Shown one piece after another: positions 6,496 through 13,055 of a DNA stretch of 15,863 bases; the first letter of the stretch is position 1; every line of letters starts with the position of its first letter. Both the position numbers and the translations under genes were made by a program. The stretch covers positions 1 to 15,863 of the forward strand of contig CALXPA010000015.1 in the NCBI GenBank assembly GCA_944390185.1, written 5' to 3'. The DNA comes from an uncultured Alphaproteobacteria bacterium. GTDB taxonomy: Bacteria; Pseudomonadota; Alphaproteobacteria; Rs-D84. Under the pieces are notes generated by a model that searched no databases, was not told the DNA's origin, and saw nothing but the letters and a program-made list of their open reading frames with translations.

Positions 6496-7449
6496 TTACT
6501 CTTCTGTCGTAGACACGACCAGCACCCGGTTTCCCTTGTAAAACTTGGCATACGGTATCGGGGTTGCACGCGCAAAATTACGTACCAGCGCAGACGCCAC
6601 ATCGACAAAGCGTCCCTTGAACACCGCACTGGCCTGGATTGGATATTCACGCGACGTCGCCCATACCAGGTCCCATCCCTCTTTATCGCACCAGTCTTGT
6701 AACACACCACGCAGGGTCTGACCACTGGCCACAACCCACGACCGCACCTGGTCTGTCAATGTAACCGCCGGTTCCGCATCCGCCGATATATCAACTGCAA
6801 TTTCTGCATCTAATTCGGCGTTGGCCTCGTTTGCGGCGGCTAACTCATCTTCACTCATTCCCATTTTTGCGACGAACGCCTCGTATCCGTCACGATACTG
6901 TGTGCAATCTGTGCGTCCACTGCGTGAAACGGTCAGCACTGCCCCCCCATCATCTTCCAGCATTTCACGATTCAACAACGGCATTTCGGCACCACTGTTG
7001 CATTCGTCATCAAACCCGGCCGGCAACTGGCCACCGTGCAACATATTCGCCCCCCCAGACCAACCGCCGTATCCAGTACTATCTGTACCCAGATTAAAGT
7101 TATTTTCCACGACCAAATCCGCGCCGATTTTCGAAACAATACGAATATTATCCCGCCCATTTCCCCCGGCGGCCCCATCTTCGCATGCGATTTCCACATC
7201 TGCATCAGACCCTGAAATCGGCCACACAGGCACCGGCTCTGGCTCTGACACAGGTTCTGGTGCGGGCGCAACGTATTGCTGTGCCGGCTGTGGTGCGGGC
7301 ATCTGATACTGTACCGTTTGGGTTTCCACAGGGATGGTTTCCTGGGTATAAAAAACCTCTGACGTGACAACCTGGGGCAGCGATTCCGCAGCAAAGCAAT
7401 ACCCCGCCGCGGTTGCAAACATTGCGACAATCAAAATCTTGCGGAACAT
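6496..7449 (-). CDS. TcpQ/PilL-domain periplasmic protein, secretin partner
   Basis: Exported 317-residue protein with a signal peptide (1-20, ending CFA). A Pro/Gln/Glu-rich linker follows (about 49-77), then a low-similarity middle part with Asp/Gly-rich stretches and a few cysteines (89, 150, 182, 254). The C-terminal domain at about 236-313 (SWVVASGQTLRGVLQDWC, WDLVWATSREYPI, FKGRFVDVASALVRNF) matches the toxin-coregulated pilus protein Q / PilL type. In type IVb pilus systems such proteins associate with the secretin. The start at 7449 has AGGAAAGGA upstream and opens with the signal peptide; the frame stays open further upstream to 7848, but that would overlap the divergent gene. It is first in a two-gene operon with the secretin. 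Confidence 0.8.
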   Translation of the reverse strand: MFRKILIVAMFATAAGYCFAAESLPQVVTSEVFYTQETIPVETQTVQYQMPAPQPAQQYVAPAPEPVSEPEPVPVWPISGSDADVEIACEDGAAGGNGRDNIRIVSKIGADLVVENNFNLGTDSTGYGGWSGGANMLHGGQLPAGFDDECNSGAEMPLLNREMLEDDGGAVLTVSRSGRTDCTQYRDGYEAFVAKMGMSEDELAAANEANAELDAEIAVDISADAEPAVTLTDQVRSWVVASGQTLRGVLQDWCDKEGWDLVWATSREYPIQASAVFKGRFVDVASALVRNFARATPIPYAKFYKGNRVLVVSTTEE

Positions 7450-7492
7450 AAATAGTCCTTTCCTGTAATGTTTCACCACTATTATTACATTT

Positions 7493-7521
7493 ATTATAAC
7501 AACTTGACCGAATCTGTGCAA
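7493..7521 (-). promoter_or_regulatory. Sigma70-type promoter of the TcpQ-secretin operon
   Basis: On the - strand, TTGCAC (7516-7521), a 17-nt spacer and a perfect TATAAT (7493-7498). Transcription would begin near 7486, leaving a leader of about 37 nt. It lies back to back with the promoter of the + strand suf operon about 75 bp away. Confidence 0.85.
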
Positions 7522-7593
7522 GACTAAAACGCACCCAGATTTTACCATCATCGGCAAACGCCAGAATATAAAATCGCGCGAATCGCGAAAAGA

Positions 7594-7602
7594 TGCTATA
7601 CT
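7594..7602 (+). promoter_or_regulatory. Extended -10 promoter of the sufBC operon
   Basis: TGC directly followed by TATACT makes an extended -10; no good -35 is seen 17 nt upstream. Just before it AATCGCG occurs twice (7572-7578 and 7581-7587), a possible regulator site by inference. The predicted leader is about 30 nt. Confidence 0.65.
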
Positions 7603-7638
7603 ATAGGTTCGAAACAAATCAACATCACAGGTGATTTT

Positions 7639-8190
7639 ATGCAAAACGTTTTGATTTTTACAGGAATTGGGCTGGTTGCACTGATGTGCATTGCGATACT
7701 GATGCTGGCATGGGGAATAAACACACGTATTCGCGAGATAACGCGAACACTGGCGCACCAATACAATCTGATTGTCAAGATACAATCTGTACTGAAAAAC
7801 AAATCCGCGACAAATGCTGTGGCTGAAAACGCCGAAATGATATACCAAGACTTGTTACAAAACCTGATCCCGATAATGGCGGCAATTGACGTCATGCCCC
7901 GCACCACCCCAGAACATCCGTTATGGCGGGCCCTGGGCGGGATAATGGACGAATATGCCAAGAATCCATTTGCACTGGAAAAACTGCGCCGTTGTATTAA
8001 ACTGGATGCAGAGGTTGCCCGTGCCATAGACAACTATATGAATCGTGCCGACAGTTTTCTGCATCATATCACAACCACAGATCCAGATGGTATATTGTCG
8101 TCAACATTCACAGATGGCCTGTTGGGACAATCGCTGACATTTTTTACCCAGGCCAAACAATTGGCCGCACAAACCCAGGACCAAGGCTGA
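7639..8190 (+). CDS. Membrane-anchored protein of unknown function, first gene of the suf operon
   Basis: Not recognised. The 183-residue protein has one N-terminal membrane helix at about 5-26 with few charged residues before it. A helical, charged segment follows (about 28-55, RIREITRTLAHQYNLIVK) that may be coiled coil, then a mostly alpha-helical soluble domain. One-helix topology with a cytoplasmic body is likely from the basic residues just after the helix. AGGTG precedes the ATG. The stop is 3 bp from the sufB start, so it is co-transcribed with sufB and sufC. Alphaproteobacterial suf operons often open with a regulator or cysteine desulfurase; this protein resembles neither. A scaffold or membrane-tethering role is speculation. 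Confidence 0.7.
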   Translation: MQNVLIFTGIGLVALMCIAILMLAWGINTRIREITRTLAHQYNLIVKIQSVLKNKSATNAVAENAEMIYQDLLQNLIPIMAAIDVMPRTTPEHPLWRALGGIMDEYAKNPFALEKLRRCIKLDAEVARAIDNYMNRADSFLHHITTTDPDGILSSTFTDGLLGQSLTFFTQAKQLAAQTQDQG

Positions 8191-8193
8191 CGC

Positions 8194-9528
8194 ATGCCAA
8201 AATTAACTGCTGATATTATTCGCGAAATATCTGCCCAGCGTGACGAACCAGACTGGCTGTTACAGTGGCGGATTGCGGCATTTGATGCATGGAAAAAAAT
8301 GTCTGAACCACACTGGGCCGATATAGACTATGCCCCAATTGACTATGACGCGTTAAATTATTATAACGCCCCCCGCCCCGTTGATAATTCAGATTTGAAA
8401 GCGGTATATGAACGGATGGGCCTGCCGGAAAGCGAACAAAACGCGTTACTTGGCATGGCGACAGACACCGTCATAGACAGTCGCTCTGTACACACGTCAT
8501 ACACCGCAGAACTGGACAAACACGGGATAATATTTTTACCGTTTTCTGACGCAGTTCGCCAGCACCCAGATTTGGTCAAAAAATACCTGGGCACGGTTGT
8601 ACCGGCCACAGACAACTTTTTTGCGGCACTGAATGCGGCGGTATTTTCGGACGGAACATTTGTATACGTTCCCCCAGACACCACATGCCCCATTGACCTG
8701 GCCAGTTATTTTAGAATTGAAACGGCCAAAATCGGGCAATTTGAACGCACGCTGATTATCGCCGATTGTGGCGCAAAACTTAGTTATATGGAGGGCTGCT
8801 CTGCCCCGCGGCGTCCGAACCACCAATTACACAGTGGCGTGGTTGAAATCATCGCACACGATAACGCGAATGTACGATATGCCACGGTGCAAAACTGGTA
8901 CGCGGGCGAATTTTCACCAAACGCGCCCCAATCATCTGGCGGGATATTAAATTTTGTGACCAAGCGTGGACGGTGCGACCAAAATGCGCGTCTGGACTGG
9001 ACCCAGGTAGAGGTTGGTTCTGCAATCACATGGAAATATCCATCAACAATCTTGGCCGGCAACGGTGCCAAATCAGACTTTTATTCACTGGCAATAACAC
9101 GCGGCGGCCAACAATCTGACACTGGCACAAAAATGATTCACATTGGCGACGACACTGTATCAAACATTGTGTCATACGGTGTGGCACTGGATTGGTCGCG
9201 CCAAACATTTCGCAGCCTGGTCAGTTTTTCTGGCATCCGTGGCAAGAACGCGTCTAAATGCGACACACGCCTGATTGGCAATAACGCACACGCAAACACA
9301 TTGCCACGCATAGTGCATAACAACAACCAAAACACCCAAAGTCACGAGGCCACAACCGGTGCCATCGACGCCACCCAATTACAGTTTTTGATGCAATCCG
9401 GCATTGACCAAGACACCGCCACTGCATTAATAATTGGTGCCACTGCGGCCCCTGTGATATCACGGTTACCGATGGAATTTTTGGTTGAATCAAAACAATT
9501 AATTCAAATGGCATTGGAACAAAAATGA
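8194..9528 (+). CDS. sufB: Fe-S cluster assembly scaffold protein SufB
   Basis: Core scaffold of the SUF system: receives sulfur and iron and assembles a cluster with SufC ATPase. At 444 residues it is shorter than E. coli SufB because the first part, including the usual Tyr-Lys-Tyr-Gly-Phe segment, is missing. SufB rather than SufD is shown by WLLQWRIAAFDAW (21-33), VKKYLGTVVPATDN (128-141), EGCSAP with Cys202 (200-205), TVQNWYAG (231-238), LNFVTKR (252-258), GSAITWKYPS (275-284), TGTKMIHIG (310-318), KCDTRLIGNN with Cys356 (355-364) and HEATTG (384-389). The cysteine, Gln233, Trp235 and Lys257 positions correspond to residues known to matter in E. coli SufB. Its start is 3 bp after the preceding stop; its stop overlaps sufC. 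Confidence 0.95.
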   Translation: MPKLTADIIREISAQRDEPDWLLQWRIAAFDAWKKMSEPHWADIDYAPIDYDALNYYNAPRPVDNSDLKAVYERMGLPESEQNALLGMATDTVIDSRSVHTSYTAELDKHGIIFLPFSDAVRQHPDLVKKYLGTVVPATDNFFAALNAAVFSDGTFVYVPPDTTCPIDLASYFRIETAKIGQFERTLIIADCGAKLSYMEGCSAPRRPNHQLHSGVVEIIAHDNANVRYATVQNWYAGEFSPNAPQSSGGILNFVTKRGRCDQNARLDWTQVEVGSAITWKYPSTILAGNGAKSDFYSLAITRGGQQSDTGTKMIHIGDDTVSNIVSYGVALDWSRQTFRSLVSFSGIRGKNASKCDTRLIGNNAHANTLPRIVHNNNQNTQSHEATTGAIDATQLQFLMQSGIDQDTATALIIGATAAPVISRLPMEFLVESKQLIQMALEQK

Positions 9529-10217
9529 AAAAAACAAATATACTAGAAATAAAAAATCTATCCGTATCATTGGCCGGCAAACAGCTGCTGCACGACATAT
9601 CAATGACGGTTGAATCTGGGGCGCGTCATTTGATTTCTGGCCATAATGGATCTGGCAAATCGACACTGGCGGGGGTAATTACCGGTGCATCAGAATACAC
9701 TGTTGATAACGGCGCAATTATTTTTGACGGTCATGATATCACAAACGAAACAATGACCACACGCGCATTAATCGGAATCTTTTTAGGCGCCCAAACCGTT
9801 CCCGAAATTCCGGGGCTAACAACACTAAGTTTTTTGAAACATTCCATCGCGGCGCACAAGCGTTTTGAAACCGGTCAAGATTTATCGATGGGCGAATTTC
9901 TGGGCAATTTAGATGACGCATGTACAAAACTGTCGATACCCAAAGAATGGCTGAATCGCGATGTAAACGTCGGTTTTTCCGGGGGCGAGCGCAAGCGCCT
10001 GATGCTGCTGCGTTTAATAATGACTGCGCCACGTCTGGCCATTCTGGACGAACCAGATTCTGGCGCAGACGCCACAACCCAGAAACAAATCGCCGATACA
10101 ATGCGTGAAATGACCGACACAACATTTATATTTATCAGCCACCAAAAAAACTTTACAGACATGGTCGGTCCAACGGCCACAACCATTTTGTCTGGTGGAA
10201 AAAATGTGATAGAATAA
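9525..10217 (+). CDS. sufC: Fe-S cluster assembly ATPase SufC
   Basis: ABC-type ATPase that drives conformational change in the SufB scaffold. The 230-residue protein has Walker A GHNGSGKST (39-47), a Q-loop region GAQTVPEIPG (88-97), ABC signature GFSGGERKR (150-158), Walker B LAILDEPDSGAD (171-182) with Glu176, and H-loop His206. The EIPG and DSGAD segments mark SufC among ABC proteins. Departures from the usual sequence include His40 where Pro is common in Walker A and Ala181 where Leu is common after Walker B. It starts inside the sufB stop codon (ATGA), implying translational coupling. No sufD or sufS follows; the next gene is a membrane protein 30 bp on. Confidence 0.96.
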   Translation: MKKTNILEIKNLSVSLAGKQLLHDISMTVESGARHLISGHNGSGKSTLAGVITGASEYTVDNGAIIFDGHDITNETMTTRALIGIFLGAQTVPEIPGLTTLSFLKHSIAAHKRFETGQDLSMGEFLGNLDDACTKLSIPKEWLNRDVNVGFSGGERKRLMLLRLIMTAPRLAILDEPDSGADATTQKQIADTMREMTDTTFIFISHQKNFTDMVGPTATTILSGGKNVIE

Positions 10218-10247
10218 ACACATCTGGAATCAAGAAAAGGAAGAAGC

Positions 10248-11132
10248 ATGAACAAAATCAAAACAAAGCCACTGTCGTGGTGGACACTGTGGTATCCATT
10301 GTGGTTTGCGATAATAACGTTCATATTCATGATTGTTGCTGTAATGATATCTGGCGCTGTATCTGGCCAAAGTACAATCATGCAACCAATGACCAGCATA
10401 TTGACATTCGTCGCATTTATCACAGGCGCAGGTTTGTTATTCCTGCGTATGCCACGCGATCCCCTGGACCAGCGCAGTTTAATCGCATTAACCAATATCC
10501 AGGTAACCGTGGCCGCAGTGTTGTTGTTCACATTTTTGACCTTGATTGCCAAACATCATGAATGGCTGGCCCTGAAATTAGCACTGCTGTCCCCCCAGTC
10601 TGACGTATTGTTTGCGTTCGTGCTGTCGATATGGGGCATATTTTTGCTGTATTTGTGCGGATTGTTATTATCGAATGTGTACGCAAAATACCGCCGTTGT
10701 CGTTCGATGGGGATTGCCCCGTGGCGTATAATCTGTTCCATGCCATTCGGATTTTCATTACTGTGGGCGCCGGGATATATTTTATCTGACAAACAAACCA
10801 CCGCACCAAACGTACCGATGCGCGCCAAATGGTACGCCAGATTTACAGATTGGATTGCACGCCATCCTGTGGCGACATGCATATCGTTTATCACCACGGT
10901 ACTGATGTCCCAGATATTTTTCGGATATCGATTCGTATTATTGATATTGGCAATGACAACCATCTTCGCGATATGGTTCCGCATAGTTGGCGATAAAGCG
11001 TTTCGTCGTGGCATGCCTGGTCGTTATGCCACCACGGCGGTGATTTTAAATATTGTGTTGATAATCGGTCTGATTATATACGCAAACATGCACCCGGTTC
11101 CAGTGCTGACACCTGCTGGGGTTGCATATTAA
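10248..11132 (+). CDS. Multi-pass membrane protein of unknown function
   Basis: Not recognised. The 294-residue protein has about seven or eight hydrophobic segments: roughly 15-37, 48-66, 84-102, 118-142, a weak one at 161-178, 207-226, 228-245 and 261-280. Basic clusters between them (YRRCR near 148-152, FRRGMPGR near 252-259) suggest cytoplasmic loops. No transporter signature, catalytic motif or cofactor-binding pattern is apparent. It starts after AAAAGGAAGAAGC, 30 bp downstream of sufC with no terminator between, and is followed 43 bp later by the AI-2E-family gene, so all five + strand genes probably form one operon. Co-expression with SufBC may be functional or incidental. Confidence 0.75.
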   Translation: MNKIKTKPLSWWTLWYPLWFAIITFIFMIVAVMISGAVSGQSTIMQPMTSILTFVAFITGAGLLFLRMPRDPLDQRSLIALTNIQVTVAAVLLFTFLTLIAKHHEWLALKLALLSPQSDVLFAFVLSIWGIFLLYLCGLLLSNVYAKYRRCRSMGIAPWRIICSMPFGFSLLWAPGYILSDKQTTAPNVPMRAKWYARFTDWIARHPVATCISFITTVLMSQIFFGYRFVLLILAMTTIFAIWFRIVGDKAFRRGMPGRYATTAVILNIVLIIGLIIYANMHPVPVLTPAGVAY

Positions 11133-11175
11133 AAAAACGCGCTATGTACATGAAATCAAGGCACAGGGGGAATTA

Positions 11176-12222
11176 ATGAACGGCATAATTTTATTCACAG
11201 TACTAATTTTATTTTTATGGCTGGGGCGGTCTATTTTGATACCACTGTTGGTTGCGACATTTTTGTGGTATTTGATAAACGCCACCGCCACCTATGTACG
11301 CAAGGTATTCCCATACAATTCTGACGCGTCACGGACCACCCGCCCAATTGCATCACGGGCATTTGATTGGACATCAAATATACTGGCCGTACTGGCCATG
11401 TGTGGTCTGATATATCTGTTTTCAACCCAGATACAGCCTATGTTCCGCGAATTGATGATTGCGATGCCGACGCTGCAGCATAAATTATTCGTGTTCAGTA
11501 ATTACCTGTCCGAATCACTGGGAATACGTTTTGATGCTAACATGCTGCCGAATATTGCGAACATCGCCACAAACATCGGCGCATCTGTCGCCAGCATTGT
11601 AACATCCACAGGAATGATTTTGGTCTATATGTTATTCATGTTTGTTGAACAGAGTACATTTAACAAAAAAATCATTGCCCTGATACCGAACAAAACCAAG
11701 TATAAAAAGGCACGCTATATACTCGACAGCATTGATGAAAACATGAAAAAGTATTTATTTATGAAAACATTGCTATCTGGGATAACCGGCGTATTGTCGT
11801 ATTTTTGGTTACAGATGATTGGTGTGGAATTTGCGGGCATCTGGGCGTTCATAGTATTTATAACCAGCTATATCCCGACAATTGGTGCAATTATTGCATG
11901 TACACTGCCGATATTATATTCGCTGATAACGGCGCCATCGCTGCAGCAGCCAATATTGACAGCCTTGGGCTTAATCGGTCTGCAAATACTGTTCGGCAAT
12001 ATTCTGGAACCAAAATTAACGGGCAAGACATTGAACTTATCAACACTGGCGATACTGATTAACCTGGTATTCTGGGGAATGATTTGGGGTGTTGCCGGTA
12101 TGTTTTTCAGTGTGCCATTACTGGTGGCGATATTTATTACCACGGCCCAGTTTGATTCGACACGTTGGATTGCAGTGCTGTTATCTGCTGATGGGAAAAT
12201 ACCGGACAAGCGTGACGAATAA
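11176..12222 (+). CDS. AI-2E / PerM family membrane transporter
   Basis: Multi-pass membrane protein of the AI-2 exporter superfamily (includes TqsA and YdiK). Family members export small molecules or ions, so the substrate cannot be named. The 348-residue product has an N-terminal hydrophobic block (about 3-36 and 66-85), an amphipathic middle domain (about 86-195), and the conserved C-terminus: SYIPTIGAII (231-240), QILFGNILEPKLTGKTLNLS (270-289) and FWGMIWGVAGMFFSVPLLV (299-317). The ATG at 11176 follows AGGGGGAATTA; an upstream TTG at 11122 would overlap the preceding gene and lacks support. A strong terminator begins 39 bp after the stop. Confidence 0.9.
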   Translation: MNGIILFTVLILFLWLGRSILIPLLVATFLWYLINATATYVRKVFPYNSDASRTTRPIASRAFDWTSNILAVLAMCGLIYLFSTQIQPMFRELMIAMPTLQHKLFVFSNYLSESLGIRFDANMLPNIANIATNIGASVASIVTSTGMILVYMLFMFVEQSTFNKKIIALIPNKTKYKKARYILDSIDENMKKYLFMKTLLSGITGVLSYFWLQMIGVEFAGIWAFIVFITSYIPTIGAIIACTLPILYSLITAPSLQQPILTALGLIGLQILFGNILEPKLTGKTLNLSTLAILINLVFWGMIWGVAGMFFSVPLLVAIFITTAQFDSTRWIAVLLSADGKIPDKRDE

Positions 12223-12253
12223 ATCGCGCTGGATACATGAAATCTGGGATTTT

Positions 12254-12709
12254 TTAATTATGCAATCGCCCCATAACGGCGATTGCATTTTCTAAAATAA
12301 CACGCGCAGATTCAGAATCCAGTTCACGCTTTATATCAGAAACACGGACCTTGCCCAATTTTTCTTGGGCGGCGGCACTGGTTAATGTTTCATCGATAAA
12401 CGCAATTGGCAAATCGGTGTATGTGCACAATTCCGCCGCACACGCCCGAACCGCACCTGTGGTCTCAGACAGTGTTCCATCCACATGTAACGGCAACCCG
12501 AACACAATCCCAACGGCATTTTCTGCGCGCGCCAAATCTGCAATCTGTCGCGCAACGGATGCCCCACCCTGTCTGGCAATAATTGGGGGACGCACAAACA
12601 CAAATTCACGCGATGCATCTGACACCGCCACCCCAGTGCGACGGGCGCCCCAATCAATTCCAATTATGCGCCCCACACGCGGAAAATCGTTGAAATTCGG
12701 CAAAATCAT
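12254..12709 (-). CDS. ruvX: Putative pre-16S rRNA nuclease RuvX (YqgF)
   Basis: RNase H-fold nuclease thought to finish 16S rRNA 5'-end maturation; once proposed as a Holliday junction resolvase. The 151-residue protein has GIDWGARRTGVAVSD (17-31) with Asp19, VFGLPLHVDGTLSE (69-82), IDETLTSAAA (105-114) with Glu107, and ELDSESARVILENA (129-142) with Asp131. These are the three acidic positions expected for the active site. AGGGA lies upstream of the start. The gene is divergent from gatC with interleaved promoters and converges on the AI-2E gene, whose terminator stem lies in the last codons of ruvX. Confidence 0.95.
   Translation of the reverse strand: MILPNFNDFPRVGRIIGIDWGARRTGVAVSDASREFVFVRPPIIARQGGASVARQIADLARAENAVGIVFGLPLHVDGTLSETTGAVRACAAELCTYTDLPIAFIDETLTSAAAQEKLGKVRVSDIKRELDSESARVILENAIAVMGRLHN
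12261..12293 (+). terminator. Strong intrinsic terminator of the suf operon, embedded in ruvX
   Basis: TGCAATCGCC (12261-12270) and GGCGATTGCA (12278-12287) are perfect 10-bp arms around a 7-nt loop, followed by TTTTCT on the + strand. It ends the transcript from the AI-2E gene. The whole hairpin is inside the final codons of ruvX on the other strand. On the - strand it is not followed by a T run. Confidence 0.9.
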
Positions 12710-12717
12710 TGTATAAT
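12690..12717 (+). promoter_or_regulatory. gatCA promoter, overlapping the 5' end of ruvX
   Basis: TTGAAA (12690-12695), a 16-nt spacer and a perfect TATAAT (12712-12717). Predicted transcription starts near 12724, about 36 nt before gatC. The -35 and most of the spacer lie within the first codons of ruvX. Confidence 0.8.
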
Positions 12718-12728
12718 TCCCTGGTAAT

Positions 12729-12758
12729 TTTATAGGTTATAAACAGCATAGGATTCAA
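12729..12758 (-). promoter_or_regulatory. ruvX promoter, overlapping the gatC leader
   Basis: On the - strand, TTGAAT (12753-12758), an 18-nt spacer and TATAAA (12729-12734). The -35 overlaps the gatC ribosome binding region. The two divergent promoters are interleaved, so polymerases starting in one direction would cross the other promoter. Confidence 0.6.
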
Positions 12759-12759
12759 A

Positions 12760-13053
12760 ATGGCATTTAGCAAGCAACAATTAAAAAAATTTGCCGATTT
12801 GATAAAGATTGATATCTCGGACGAAAAACTGGACCAGATGAATATCGATTCGGTTATTGAATGGCTGGATAAATTACAGAAAATCGACACCACCGGTGTT
12901 GAACCGATGTTAAATCCGGCCGAACACAAACTGCCGCGCCGCGCAGACGTGGTAACCGATGGAAACATTCGTGATGCCATTTTGGCAAATGATCCAGACA
13001 CCGCCGGCGTATCCCGCGGATATTTTGCAGTACCAAAAGTAATGGATGAATAA
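12760..13053 (+). CDS. gatC: Asp/Glu-tRNA amidotransferase subunit C
   Basis: Small subunit that wraps around GatA and stabilises the GatCAB complex, which converts misacylated Glu-tRNA(Gln) and/or Asp-tRNA(Asn) to the amide form. The 97-residue length is typical. The conserved pattern is visible: N-terminal helix (KKFADLIKIDISDEKL), IEWLDKLQKIDTTGVEPM (33-50), LPRRADVVTDGNIRDAILAND (58-78) and the C-terminal GYFAVPKV (87-94). AGGA precedes the ATG. It is separated by 2 bp from gatA. Confidence 0.96.
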   Translation: MAFSKQQLKKFADLIKIDISDEKLDQMNIDSVIEWLDKLQKIDTTGVEPMLNPAEHKLPRRADVVTDGNIRDAILANDPDTAGVSRGYFAVPKVMDE

Positions 13054-13055
13054 CG

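Noticed and set aside
7450..7848. N-terminal extension of the TcpQ-domain gene
   Set aside because: It crosses the promoter region and overlaps the divergent 183-residue gene. The ATG at 7449 has a ribosome binding site and starts the signal peptide.
8194..9528. SufD instead of SufB
   Set aside because: EGCSAP, TVQNW, TGTKMIHIG and the KCDTRLIG cysteine match SufB, not SufD.
11122..11175. TTG start for the AI-2E-family gene
   Set aside because: It overlaps the end of the preceding gene and lacks a binding site, whereas ATG 11176 has AGGGGGA at good distance.
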